In this document: piece by piece, positions 25,074 to 33,939 of the stretch
Numbering within the stretch: position 1 is the first letter of the stretch
Layout: every line of letters begins with the position of its first letter
Origin: Dyadobacter psychrophilus
Lineage (GTDB): Bacteria > Bacteroidota > Bacteroidia > Cytophagales > Spirosomataceae
Reading direction: 5' to 3'
Length of the DNA stretch: 64,000 nucleotides
Assembly: GCF_900167945.1 (NCBI RefSeq)
Contig: NZ_FUZA01000002.1
Span: 930,001 to 994,000 of the forward strand
Program-made: the position numbers and the translations under genes
The notes under the pieces: model-generated
What the model saw: only the letters and a program-made list of their open reading frames with translations
Told to the model about the DNA's origin: nothing
The model's database searches: none

Positions 25074-28000
25074 TCAGAATTGAAGGTTTAAACCTGCCGT
25101 ATACAAGGCAGTTTGCGGGAAATAAACCGCACGGCCCGATGGCGCTTCCGGATCCAGGTTCCACTCATTCAGTTTGGAAATGGTGAAAACATTGGTGGCC
25201 GAAACATAAACCCGGATCTTGCTCAAACGGATTTTTTGAGACACCACCGATGGTACATTGTATGCCAGCTGCACGTTTTTCAGTCGCAGGTAAGAACCAT
25301 TCAAAACCAGGCGATCGGAAGTGGCCACATTTCTCAGGTCAAATTTAACCGGACGAGGGAAACGCGCGTCGGTGCGCTCAGGCGTCCAGTAATTGTCGGT
25401 GTAGATTTCATGCGTGAAACCTTCCTGATTTCCCATTTCAGCCAATGCACCCGCCAAGCGGGAATCCACTTTTGCCGCGCCCTGGAAAAGAATGTTCAGG
25501 TCGAAATTCTTGTAAGAAAAGTCAGCATTCAAACCGAACGTGTATTTCGGGAATGAATTTCCGATGGCCGTCATATCATTGGCATCGATCTTTCCGTCGC
25601 CATTCAGGTCAACATATTTCACGTCGCCCGGCTTGGTGTTGGCCGCATAAGTGGCTTTGTATTCAGTAATTTCCTGTTGTGTCTGGAACAACCCGTCGGT
25701 TTTATAACCCCAGAGCGTGTTGATCGGCAAACCTTTTTTGATAATGTAACGCGGGTCAATGTCCGAACCGGTCAGGTAAGGGCCGGTTCCTTTCAGGTCC
25801 GTAACCAGGTTTTCGTTAATGCTCAAATTTCCACCGACATTATACCGGAAACCGCCAGCCGTAGGCGTTCCGCGATAGTTCAAACTAAATTCCCAGCCTT
25901 TGTTTTGAACCGACCCTGCGTTTTGTGGTGGTGCTGTTAAACCAATGGTCGCCGGAATGTCGAGGTTAAGCAGAATGTCGTCGGTTTCTTTGTTGTAGTA
26001 ATCAACTGTCAGATTTAATTTTCTTTGGAAGAAAGCGGCGTCCAAACCGATATCCAGCTGGGTGGTCGATTCCCAGCCCAGGTTTGTGTTGGCCAAAGTA
26101 TTCTGGCGATAACCCTGTACAGGCAACCCGCCAAAGCTGTAACCATTGGCCGTAAGTGCAGCGTAATAGCTGTACAAATCAACCGACTGGTTTCCTGTAA
26201 TTCCCCACGATCCTCTGAATTTCAGATCATTAATGGTGCTTTCAAGTCCTTGCCAGAATTTCTCTTTCGAGATCCGCCATCCTGCCGAAAATGAGGGGAA
26301 AAAGCTGTATTGTTTGGCACCGGTAAACTTGGAAGATCCGTCATAGCGACCATTCACTTCCAGCAGATATTTGCCATCATAATCGTAATTGACCCTGCCA
26401 AAGAATGATCTCAAACCATATTCGGCATCTCGTCCGGTGTTCGTTTTCGTCCCATCATTGGCACCCTGGCCGATAGAACCGATGCCATTGTTATAAAAGC
26501 GTTCCCGGTAAGCTGACAGGAATGTTTGCGTGTTGCCGATTTGCGAATAACCCACCAGCGCTTTCAGGTTATGGTTTCCAAAGGTCTTTTCGTAGGTCAG
26601 CAAGTTATTGATCGTATATTCACGAAGCGTATTGCGGATTTCGTACAGACTATTATTGGCAATGGTCTTGGTAATGTTGGTAATTTTGTCCCTGTTAACG
26701 TACGAGTTTGTGTAATTTTTCTGCTGCGTGTAAAGTCCGCGACCGGCGATCTGGGTTGAAAAAGTAAGTCCTTCCGCAATCTCAAATTCACCTTTGATAT
26801 AACCCGCCAGATAATCCGTTTTTTGCTTCGATTGTCCTCCTATCTCGATGAACATCAGCGGGTTGTTTCCTTGCGTGCTCAGCCCGTAAGTGCCGTCAGG
26901 GTATTTGGGGACTGCCCAAAGTGATCCGTGAAAGAAGTTGTTAAGGGGTGCAGTCACCTGGCCGGTTGAGGCATCTGTGTTCGTGGTCGGGTTTTCGGTG
27001 CTCGTCGAGCGGTAGTTAATGTCCGCGCTAACGCGGATCCTTTTGGAAACATCGTAATCCGTATTCAGCCTGAATTCGCCAATTTTGTTACCAAAATTCT
27101 TGATAACACCTTGCTGGTCCTGGTAACGAACGCTCAACCGCGTGCGCAATGCTTCGGTCCCGCCTGCGATCGACAAGGCATGATTGTGCTGGGGCGCAGT
27201 CCGTAACAATGTTTCAAACCAGGTGTTTGGCAAGGGATATTTTTCACGGTCGGTCGCATTCACATATGCCTGAATGGACTCTTCGGTGAAGCGCGCTGGA
27301 ACGGCCGAGCCTGCATTGGTATAAGCAGCCACTTGCTCACGCATATAAGCCTCCAAACCCATCATTTTAGGCACATTGTTCGACTTCTGAATCGCGTAAT
27401 AGCCGTGGTAATCCACCTGAACTTTACTGCCTTTGGCACGTTTGGTTGTGATCAAAACCACACCATTGGTTGCGCGTGATCCGTAAATCGCCGTGGAAGC
27501 CGCGTCTTTCAATATAGATACAGATTCAATGTCATCGGGGCTGATATCGCTTAATTGCTGCTCGATACCATCCACGATCACCAGTGCATCATTTTTACCC
27601 AGGTCATAACCGCTTGTGCTGCTGCCATTAATGTTGAATGTTGTGATCCCGCGCACACGAATTGTCGCATTCGATTTGCCGGGCGATCCACCCAGATCTG
27701 TCACCGCGACGCCGGGCATCAAGCCCTGAAATGATTGCTGAATGTTGGAAACCGGCCTGCGTGCCACATCCTCGCCTTTAATGGTCGATACCGAATTCGT
27801 CAGACTGTTCCTTTTCTGCGTGCCATAACCCACAACCACAAGCTCGTCGAGTTGCTTCGTATCCGCAGCCAGTTGAAGGTCAATGACATTACGGCCGTTC
27901 AGCGACGCCTCCTGGGTAACGTACCCGATGCCCGAAAAAACGAGGATTGCATCCGAAGGCGCGCTGAGCTCATACTTCCCTTCCGCATCCGTAGTCGTGC

Positions 28001-28181
28001 CGGTAACGGTGTTTTTTACAACAATGTTAACTCCCGGCAAACCGGTTTTGTCAGCGGCGGATGTGACAGTCCCTTTTACTGTAACATTCTGAGCCAAAGC
28101 CTGTAAGCTGATCAGAATGAACGCAGAAAAGAAAACCCATCCCCGTAAATTCGGAATAAACTTTGATAGATTTTTTAACAT
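25074..28181 (-). CDS. SusC/RagA family TonB-linked outer-membrane transporter
   Basis: It imports oligosaccharides through the outer membrane with energy from TonB. The signal peptide (residues 1-30, ending LQALAQN) is followed by the carboxypeptidase-regulatory domain (32-110; GLPGVNIVVKNTVTGTTTDA, ending LDELVVVGYGTQ, the SusC signature), the plug (about 120-240; IQQSFQGLMPGVAVTDLGGS, YDLGKNDALVIVDGIEQQLS, AASTAIYGSRATNGVVLITT) and a long barrel ending in Phe. It lacks the N-terminal STN domain, so anti-sigma signalling by this receptor is not expected. It is the first gene of the SusC-SusD-sulfatase operon, with a -7 box at 28245-28252. Confidence 0.96.
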   Translation of the reverse strand: MLKNLSKFIPNLRGWVFFSAFILISLQALAQNVTVKGTVTSAADKTGLPGVNIVVKNTVTGTTTDAEGKYELSAPSDAILVFSGIGYVTQEASLNGRNVIDLQLAADTKQLDELVVVGYGTQKRNSLTNSVSTIKGEDVARRPVSNIQQSFQGLMPGVAVTDLGGSPGKSNATIRVRGITTFNINGSSTSGYDLGKNDALVIVDGIEQQLSDISPDDIESVSILKDAASTAIYGSRATNGVVLITTKRAKGSKVQVDYHGYYAIQKSNNVPKMMGLEAYMREQVAAYTNAGSAVPARFTEESIQAYVNATDREKYPLPNTWFETLLRTAPQHNHALSIAGGTEALRTRLSVRYQDQQGVIKNFGNKIGEFRLNTDYDVSKRIRVSADINYRSTSTENPTTNTDASTGQVTAPLNNFFHGSLWAVPKYPDGTYGLSTQGNNPLMFIEIGGQSKQKTDYLAGYIKGEFEIAEGLTFSTQIAGRGLYTQQKNYTNSYVNRDKITNITKTIANNSLYEIRNTLREYTINNLLTYEKTFGNHNLKALVGYSQIGNTQTFLSAYRERFYNNGIGSIGQGANDGTKTNTGRDAEYGLRSFFGRVNYDYDGKYLLEVNGRYDGSSKFTGAKQYSFFPSFSAGWRISKEKFWQGLESTINDLKFRGSWGITGNQSVDLYSYYAALTANGYSFGGLPVQGYRQNTLANTNLGWESTTQLDIGLDAAFFQRKLNLTVDYYNKETDDILLNLDIPATIGLTAPPQNAGSVQNKGWEFSLNYRGTPTAGGFRYNVGGNLSINENLVTDLKGTGPYLTGSDIDPRYIIKKGLPINTLWGYKTDGLFQTQQEITEYKATYAANTKPGDVKYVDLNGDGKIDANDMTAIGNSFPKYTFGLNADFSYKNFDLNILFQGAAKVDSRLAGALAEMGNQEGFTHEIYTDNYWTPERTDARFPRPVKFDLRNVATSDRLVLNGSYLRLKNVQLAYNVPSVVSQKIRLSKIRVYVSATNVFTISKLNEWNLDPEAPSGRAVYFPQTALYTAGLNLQF

Positions 28182-28244
28182 TTTAAACGGTGGATTTTGA
28201 TGAATAAGAAAGTTGGTGGTTGTAATATTTTAAATTTGCGAGGG

Positions 28245-28252
28245 CAAAGGTA
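28245..28252 (-). promoter_or_regulatory. Promoter -7 box of the SusC operon
   Basis: On the minus strand TACCTTTG matches TAnnTTTG, 64 bases before the SusC ATG. No clear -33 TTG is present at the expected distance. Confidence 0.5.
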
Positions 28253-28344
28253 ATTGACAGAATATTTAATCTATTAGGTTGGTAGACAAATTAAATAGAT
28301 ATCTGTCCCTTTTGTCAAAAAATCACATTATTAAAAATCAAAAT

Positions 28345-28707
28345 ATGGCTATGGACAAAACGGATAACCGCGCAAAACACGAGCAGATCCAGTACATTGA
28401 ATTTCTCTCAAAGGACCTGGAAAAAGTGAAGGAATTTTATTCAAAAAGCTTCGGCTGGAACTTTACGGATTACGGCCCGGAATACACGGCTTTTTCCGGC
28501 GATTACGTAGATGGCGGTTTCACCATCGGCACTCCGGTCCGGGGAAGCATTCTGGTGATTCTTTATTCAGACGACATTGAAGCAACAAAGGAAAAGGTCC
28601 TGAAAGCGGGAGGCGTATTAACCCGGGATATTTTTGAATTTCCAGGCGGAAAGCGCTTCCAATTCACAGATCCTGATGATAACGAGCTCGCAGTTTGGTC
28701 TGAATAG
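28345..28707 (+). CDS. VOC family (glyoxalase/bleomycin-resistance fold) protein
   Basis: It is a small cytoplasmic protein of the vicinal-oxygen-chelate superfamily: IQYIEFLSKDLEKVKEFYSK (first beta-alpha-beta module), FGWNFTDYGPEYTAFSG, and the second module ending FPGGKRFQFTDPDDNELAVW with the family's G-x-R-F-x-F-x-D-P-D-G/D-N-E-L motif. Members use a divalent metal in the module interface or simply bind ligands; the reaction cannot be told. I start at 28345 (MAMDKTDN) because the upstream in-frame codons to 28279 overlap the promoter region of the divergent SusC operon. It is single-gene and divergent from SusC; the TonB receptor gene follows after 216 bases. Confidence 0.88.
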   Translation: MAMDKTDNRAKHEQIQYIEFLSKDLEKVKEFYSKSFGWNFTDYGPEYTAFSGDYVDGGFTIGTPVRGSILVILYSDDIEATKEKVLKAGGVLTRDIFEFPGGKRFQFTDPDDNELAVWSE

Positions 28708-28762
28708 AAACAAATACTTCAAAAAAACTCAGCATAATAATTGCTTTTCAGCTTTTCACATT

Positions 28763-28770
28763 TACTTTTG
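28763..28770 (+). promoter_or_regulatory. Promoter -7 box of the iron-uptake operon
   Basis: TACTTTTG matches TAnnTTTG with TTG at 28741-28743 (19-base spacer). Transcription would start near 28777, giving a leader of about 145 bases before the ATG at 28924. Confidence 0.65.
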
Positions 28771-28776
28771 CGGCAC

Positions 28777-28797
28777 AAATTATATTTAGTCTAAATA
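28777..28797 (+). promoter_or_regulatory. Candidate Fur-like operator at the transcription start
   Basis: It contains the perfect inverted repeat ATTTAG-T-CTAAAT (28784-28796) and the half-site GTCTAAATA shared with 8184-8204 and 61053-61073. Its position over the predicted transcription start would repress the receptor-DUF4374-PepSY operon. The iron link is inference. Confidence 0.5.
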
Positions 28798-28838
28798 GTG
28801 ATATGCAGAATAGTCTACCATAACGCCGGAAAACAATC

Positions 28839-28893
28839 AAAAAAAAAGGCCGCACGGCGCCAACCGTACGGCCAAAACATGCCGAGGCATGTT
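28839..28893. other. Two hairpins with A-run in the receptor leader
   Basis: A run of nine A (28839-28847) is followed by arms GGCCGCACGG (28848-28857) and CCGTACGGCC (28864-28873, one mismatch), then by AACATGCC (28876-28883) and GGCATGTT (28886-28893). Read on the minus strand, the first hairpin plus T9 is a textbook terminator that would stop antisense transcription. On the plus strand it is a structured leader. Confidence 0.55.
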
Positions 28894-28923
28894 CACTTTT
28901 AAAGTCGTCAAAAATTAAAAGTA

Positions 28924-31293
28924 ATGCAAGTTATAAAAATCTTGATTACAGGCATATTATGTGCCTGTTCCTGCGCATCTTTTGCGCAAACGGCAAGCCT
29001 AAAAGGCACCGTCCGGTCCGATGACGGCGAGCTGCTGCCCGGGGCATCCATCACCATTTCCGGTGTCACCAAAGGAACATTCTCCGATGAAAAAGCGCGT
29101 TATGCGCTCGAAAACCTGCCCGCCGGGCCAGCTACGCTCGCAGTTTCTTTCCTGGGTTTCGAGCCTGAAACCAAACAGATTACGCTGAAAGCAGGAGAAA
29201 AAGCGGAGGCCAATTTCCGTCTCAAAGCCATCTCACAAGAGCTCGAATCGGTCTCGGTGATAGGCCGCTCGGAGGCAAAGGAAGTGAACCGGCAGGCTTA
29301 TAATGTGACTGCCATTGATGCTAAAAAACTCCAAAACTCCACATTGGATTTATCACATGCCCTTGACCGCGTTTCTGGTGTGCGGGTAAGGGAAAGTGGC
29401 GGCGTAGGCTCCAATATGAACTTTTCGCTGAACGGTTTCACAGGTCGACAGGTGAAATTCTTCCTGGATGGCGTTCCTATGGATAATTTCGGGTCCTCGT
29501 TTCAGCTCAACAACATTCCGATCAATCTGGCCGAAAGGGTGGAGGTTTACAAAGGCGTGGTGCCGATCTGGCTCGGTTCGGATGCGCTCGGCGGCGCGGT
29601 GAACATTGTCACCGGCTCTCGTCAGAACAGTTATCTCGACGCTTCCTATTCCTATGGTTCGTTCAACACGCACCGCACAGGCATCAATGCAGGTTTTACG
29701 GGAAAATCGGGCTTCACGTTTCAGGTGAATGCATTTCAGAATTATTCGGATAACAATTACTGGATCAATGTGGACGTAGCCGATGTAAACACGGGCGAGT
29801 ATTTCCGTAACCAGCGCCTGCGCCGTTTTCACGACAATTATCACAACGAAACTGTAATCGCCAATGTGGGTGTGGTAGGTAAAAAATTTGCTGATAAACT
29901 GCTTTTTGGCATAACCCTGGGACAAAATCGCGCCGAGATCCAGACTGGCGCAAGAATGGTAAGTGTCTTTGGACAATGGCACCGGAAAGGCAACATTGTG
30001 ATGCCGAGTTTGAAATACCAAAAGAAGGATTTGTTTGTAAAAGGCTTGAATGTGGGCCTTTCAGCGAATTATAACCTCGGTCAGGAACAAAATGTTGACA
30101 CAGTTTACCGTCGCTACAACTGGTTTCAGCAGTTCAAACAATACGAAGGGCTGGGCAGCGAGCGCGAGCGCTCTCTTTACAAATTCCGCAATAACAATGG
30201 CCTGGTGACGGCAAATGTTACTTACCAGCTGGACGAAAAGCATTCCATTACAATCAACAACGTTTATAACACCTTTAACAGAAAAGGCCGCGACGAGCTT
30301 TATCCCGACGCGGACCGCTACGAACAGCCTCGCTATAACACCAAAAATGTGCTCGGGCTGGGCTACAAATTTGATTATAGCGAGCGCTGGAACACGTCTG
30401 TTTTCCTGAAACAGTTCTCGCAGTTTAATAAGTATTCGGTTACCTATAATCCGACGGGTGTTTATGGCGATGTTGCTTACAAAATTCAGAAAAACCGTTT
30501 TGATAAATTCGGTTACGGCGTTGCGTCCACATTCTTTCTGCTGAAAAACTTGCAGTTGAAGGGTTCGTATGAAAAAAGTTACCGCCTGCCTGAAACCGAC
30601 GAGCTCTACGGCGATTTGCTCAATCTGGAAGGCAACATTGACCTCGATCCAGAGAGCAGCGACAACTATAACCTGGGTTTCAGTTACCAGACACAGTTCA
30701 GCAAAATTCACCGCGTGAATGTGGACGCAAATGTATTATACAGGAATGCACAAGGCTTTATCCGCCCCAAGCTGAATGCCAATCAGACCAAGCAAGTGAT
30801 GGATAACCTGGCCGACGTGACGAATTTCGGTGTGGATGGGGAGGTGCGTTATTCTTTTAAACAACTTTTCACAGCTGGTGTAAACCTTACTTACCAGGAC
30901 CTGCGCAATAACACGCGTTTCGAAGACGGTTACACCACGGAGAGCCCGCTTTACCGCGACCGGATCCCCAATATGCCATTCCTGTTCGGCAATGCGGACG
31001 CGTCTGTTTTTCTCAAAGATTTCGGCACGAAAGGAAACACTTTGACATTCGGGTATAATCTTCTTTATGTGCATGCTTATTATCTCTACTGGCCAAGTCT
31101 GGGCAGTGACAAGCTGGACATTCCGCGCCAGTTGAGCCACGATGTGAACATTGTGTATGCTATGGCCAACGGGAAATACAATGTTTCCCTTGAATGCAAA
31201 AACCTGCTCGACGCTAAGCTATACGACAACTTCAGCTTGCAAAAACCCAGTCGCGGCTTCTATGCGAAGCTCCGCTATTTCATCAGTAAATAA
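28924..31293 (+). CDS. TonB-dependent receptor of an iron-uptake operon
   Basis: This outer-membrane receptor of 789 residues has a signal peptide (1-20, ending CASFAQ), a carboxypeptidase-regulatory domain (22-105; GELLPGASITISGVTKGTFS), a plug (about 115-225; ALDRVSGVRVRESGGVGSNM, AERVEVYKGVVPIWLGSDAL) and a barrel ending in YAKLRYFISK. The plug type fits receptors for ferric siderophores, haem or other small chelates and not SusC. The next two genes, a DUF4374 lipoprotein and a PepSY membrane protein, form a combination common next to iron receptors in Bacteroidota. It has a promoter with a candidate Fur-like operator and an unusually structured leader. Substrate is unknown. Confidence 0.9.
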   Translation: MQVIKILITGILCACSCASFAQTASLKGTVRSDDGELLPGASITISGVTKGTFSDEKARYALENLPAGPATLAVSFLGFEPETKQITLKAGEKAEANFRLKAISQELESVSVIGRSEAKEVNRQAYNVTAIDAKKLQNSTLDLSHALDRVSGVRVRESGGVGSNMNFSLNGFTGRQVKFFLDGVPMDNFGSSFQLNNIPINLAERVEVYKGVVPIWLGSDALGGAVNIVTGSRQNSYLDASYSYGSFNTHRTGINAGFTGKSGFTFQVNAFQNYSDNNYWINVDVADVNTGEYFRNQRLRRFHDNYHNETVIANVGVVGKKFADKLLFGITLGQNRAEIQTGARMVSVFGQWHRKGNIVMPSLKYQKKDLFVKGLNVGLSANYNLGQEQNVDTVYRRYNWFQQFKQYEGLGSERERSLYKFRNNNGLVTANVTYQLDEKHSITINNVYNTFNRKGRDELYPDADRYEQPRYNTKNVLGLGYKFDYSERWNTSVFLKQFSQFNKYSVTYNPTGVYGDVAYKIQKNRFDKFGYGVASTFFLLKNLQLKGSYEKSYRLPETDELYGDLLNLEGNIDLDPESSDNYNLGFSYQTQFSKIHRVNVDANVLYRNAQGFIRPKLNANQTKQVMDNLADVTNFGVDGEVRYSFKQLFTAGVNLTYQDLRNNTRFEDGYTTESPLYRDRIPNMPFLFGNADASVFLKDFGTKGNTLTFGYNLLYVHAYYLYWPSLGSDKLDIPRQLSHDVNIVYAMANGKYNVSLECKNLLDAKLYDNFSLQKPSRGFYAKLRYFISK

Positions 31294-31327
31294 TTTCCAC
31301 TACATATATTTTATTCCAATTCAAAAA

Positions 31328-32575
31328 ATGAAAAGCTCTTTAAAAAGCATTACGCTGGGCCTTGGCTTCGGCATATTTCTGGCTGCCTGCACCAGTGACG
31401 ACAGCAATGTAAACCCAACTCCGGGTGGAGGTGAAGGAGGCAAAACCAAATACGTAATCTCGGCACTGCCCGTGGGCTCAACCGGGATAGCGGATTATCT
31501 GCTGACAGCGGAAAGCCTGACATCCGGCACCGTTTCAACAGTAGGGAACGGCAAAGAACAGGATGGTACTTACCGTTATTATGTAACGCACAAAAACCGT
31601 TTTTTCAGTCTGCTTTACGGGCAGGGAAACCCGGGTGCGGTTACAACCTACAACCTGGACGGAAAAGGAGAACTGAACAAAGTGTCTGATTTTCAAGCTG
31701 AAACAGTTCAGGTGTTCGCGCCGGTTGCAGATGATGTTTTAACGATTAAAGTGCCGCGTACAGGCAACGAAAGCGCGTCTTTTTATCGGATCAATGCAGA
31801 GCAGTCCAAAATCGTAGGCGAGGCACAGGTTAACATTGTAAAACTGGCTGGAAACGGCGAGCGCGCACATTTTACGTGGGCTACACAAGTGGGCGACAAG
31901 GTTTTCGCTCCTTATATGAGCATCAAAGGCGTTGCTCCAGACGCATTCGGAACCAGCTATCCGGACAGTGCCTGGATAGCTGTGCTTTCCTATCCTTCAT
32001 TAGCCGTTGAAAAAGTAATTAAAGACAACCGCATCGGCTTCATTGGCCGCTATTTCAGCAACGGACTGGCTGTGGACGAGCAAGGCGATGTGTATGCTTA
32101 TTCTGCTTCGGTAGGCACAAATAATGGCAAGATCACCTCTACAAAACCTTCGGCAATTGTGCGTATCAAGGCGGGGACAACAGAATTTGATAAAAGCTAT
32201 TTGTTCAATGTAGAGCAGGCTGCGGGTGGTTATAATATCAGCTCACAGCTTTATGTAGGCAAAGGAAATTTCATCCTGACCATGACAAGCCCGGCCGAAA
32301 AAGGGGCGTATGCCGTTGGAAGGCGCTTTGCAGCGGTGAATGTATATGAACAAACATTCAAATGGATCGATGGCATGCCGGACCCTGCGACCATTGCCAA
32401 TGTAACCACCACCAATTACACACCAAAAGACGGCAAAGCTGGCTATATCGGGATTACCCAGGCCGACGGCGCAAGTTATGTGTATGAAATTGATGCGGTT
32501 GGAGCAAAAGGAACACGCGGCCTGAAAGTAGAAGGAGGCGTGATCACGGCGATCAACGTGCTTAACTACGAATAG
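31328..32575 (+). CDS. DUF4374 domain lipoprotein
   Basis: I start at 31328 (MKSSLKSITLGLGFG), which gives a lipoprotein signal with lipobox LAAC (Cys21) followed by a Ser/Asp/Gly-rich linker. An earlier in-frame start at 31151 would overlap the receptor gene and is rejected. The mature 390-residue protein is predicted beta-rich and of DUF4374 type, a family recurrent beside TonB receptors and PepSY proteins in Bacteroidota; I recognise it mainly from that context and from repeated beta-propeller-like segments (GKTKYVISALPVGSTGIADY, YFSNGLAVDEQGDVYAYSAS). Role: probably a periplasmic or surface partner in iron-chelate uptake, unproven. It lies 34 bases after the receptor gene. Confidence 0.75.
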   Translation: MKSSLKSITLGLGFGIFLAACTSDDSNVNPTPGGGEGGKTKYVISALPVGSTGIADYLLTAESLTSGTVSTVGNGKEQDGTYRYYVTHKNRFFSLLYGQGNPGAVTTYNLDGKGELNKVSDFQAETVQVFAPVADDVLTIKVPRTGNESASFYRINAEQSKIVGEAQVNIVKLAGNGERAHFTWATQVGDKVFAPYMSIKGVAPDAFGTSYPDSAWIAVLSYPSLAVEKVIKDNRIGFIGRYFSNGLAVDEQGDVYAYSASVGTNNGKITSTKPSAIVRIKAGTTEFDKSYLFNVEQAAGGYNISSQLYVGKGNFILTMTSPAEKGAYAVGRRFAAVNVYEQTFKWIDGMPDPATIANVTTTNYTPKDGKAGYIGITQADGASYVYEIDAVGAKGTRGLKVEGGVITAINVLNYE

Positions 32576-32615
32576 AAAAACCCTTAATCTCTTCACATTC
32601 AAACCAGGGCATCTC

Positions 32616-33884
32616 ATGTCTACTTTCAAAAAAATCAACAACTGGCTGCATCTCTGGCTTGGCCTCATCTCCGGGATCATTGTTTTCATCGTTTGCATTA
32701 CCGGTTGCGTATGGGTTTTCAATGACGAGATCACTGCGATGCTGGAACCTCAAACGCGTGTTGAAAAGCAGGACAAAGCCGTCATCATGCCATCGCAGCT
32801 GATGAAAATCGGCGCCGGGAAGCACCCTGGTTTGAAAATGTCTTACGCCACTTACCAGCAGGGCCGGGCTATTTACCTGGGCCTGGGTGAGCGTCGCGGT
32901 CCTAATGTAACGCTCCTGGTGAACCCGTACTCAGGGAAAGTGATCGGTGAAAAAGTGCATAAAAAAGGTGAAGCCGATTTTTTCCGCTGGGTGCTTAATG
33001 GTCACCGTTTTCTGTGGCTGCCATTTGAAATAGGCAGGCCGATCGTGAATTACGGAACACTGGTTTTTGTGATCCTGTTAATTACAGGGCTAATTTGGTG
33101 GTATCCCAAAAAGTGGACAAAAAGCACGCGGGACAAGAGTTTCAAGATCAAGTGGAATGGCACATGGAAACGGGTAAACCTGGATCTGCACAATGTACTT
33201 GGCTTTTATTCGCTGCTTTTCCTGCTCGCGATTGCGCTTACGGGAATGGTTTACGGAATTGAATGGTATAGCAAAGGACTTTACTGGGTTACCTCAGGCG
33301 GTCAGTCACTGGAAGGGCGCGACCGTACCAAATCCGACTCTTTAAATGCACATAAATTCTTCACGCCAGAGCAAGCCATCGACAAAGCCTGGCAGGCCAC
33401 CATTGCAAAACATCCCGAATCGAGCGGTTTTTATTACAGTTTCCCCGACACAGCAAAAGCCTCATCGGCGATTTTTGTGACAGTTTATCCTAGCACAGGA
33501 CAGTTTTATAACGCACTAAGCTACACATTTGACCAGCATACGGCGAAACCATTACCCGCCAATGCGATTTATGGAACGCCGTTTGAAAAAGCAGCTGTGG
33601 GAGCCAAACTTCGCCGGATGAACTATGATATCCACGTAGGAAGCATTCTTGGGTTTCCAGGAAAAGTGCTTGCATTTCTCGCTTCTCTCATCGGCGCCTC
33701 ACTTCCGGTGACAGGGTTTATTGTGTGGTGGAACCGCAAAGGATTTGGCAAGAGCAAAAAGAAGGGTAAGAAACTTAAAACGCCCGGGTTGAAGATCGAC
33801 GATATTGAGCTGGCAGGCGCAGGTCCAGCCGTGAAAAAGGCATTTAAACCAAAAACACATATCTCCGCCATGAGAAACCCGTAG
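32616..33884 (+). CDS. PepSY-associated transmembrane protein
   Basis: This inner-membrane protein of 422 residues matches the PepSY_TM family. TM1 is GLISGIIVFIVCITGCVWVF (residues 17-36) after the motif INNWLHLWLG. A PepSY-like periplasmic domain follows, then TM2-TM3 around residues 145-165 (LVFVILLITGLIWWYPKKW) and 195-215 after NLDLHNVLGFYS, and a last TM near 350 (FLASLIGASLPVTGFIVWWN) before a Lys-rich tail. Conserved His residues in LHLWLG, NLDLHN and NYDIHVG are typical; related proteins are implicated in ferric-siderophore reduction in the periplasm. Here that role is inferred from the operon with the TonB receptor. It starts 41 bases after DUF4374. Confidence 0.9.
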   Translation: MSTFKKINNWLHLWLGLISGIIVFIVCITGCVWVFNDEITAMLEPQTRVEKQDKAVIMPSQLMKIGAGKHPGLKMSYATYQQGRAIYLGLGERRGPNVTLLVNPYSGKVIGEKVHKKGEADFFRWVLNGHRFLWLPFEIGRPIVNYGTLVFVILLITGLIWWYPKKWTKSTRDKSFKIKWNGTWKRVNLDLHNVLGFYSLLFLLAIALTGMVYGIEWYSKGLYWVTSGGQSLEGRDRTKSDSLNAHKFFTPEQAIDKAWQATIAKHPESSGFYYSFPDTAKASSAIFVTVYPSTGQFYNALSYTFDQHTAKPLPANAIYGTPFEKAAVGAKLRRMNYDIHVGSILGFPGKVLAFLASLIGASLPVTGFIVWWNRKGFGKSKKKGKKLKTPGLKIDDIELAGAGPAVKKAFKPKTHISAMRNP

Positions 33885-33939
33885 CGGAGACGCAATCCAA
33901 TTGCCCAAATTATCTATTTTACAGGATGTTCCAGCACTT

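Noticed and set aside
28848..28873. Terminator for a plus-strand transcript
   Set aside because: The plus strand lacks a T-run after the stem; only the minus-strand reading has one, so I listed it as leader structure.
29353..30021. Long minus-strand ORF of 222 codons inside the TonB receptor gene
   Set aside because: It is an out-of-phase shadow of the receptor; the residues are low-complexity His/Arg rich and no start context exists. The same reasoning applies to 30061-30711.
31151..31327. N-terminal extension of the DUF4374 ORF
   Set aside because: It overlaps the receptor gene in another frame and would destroy the lipobox; the start at 31328 explains the signal.
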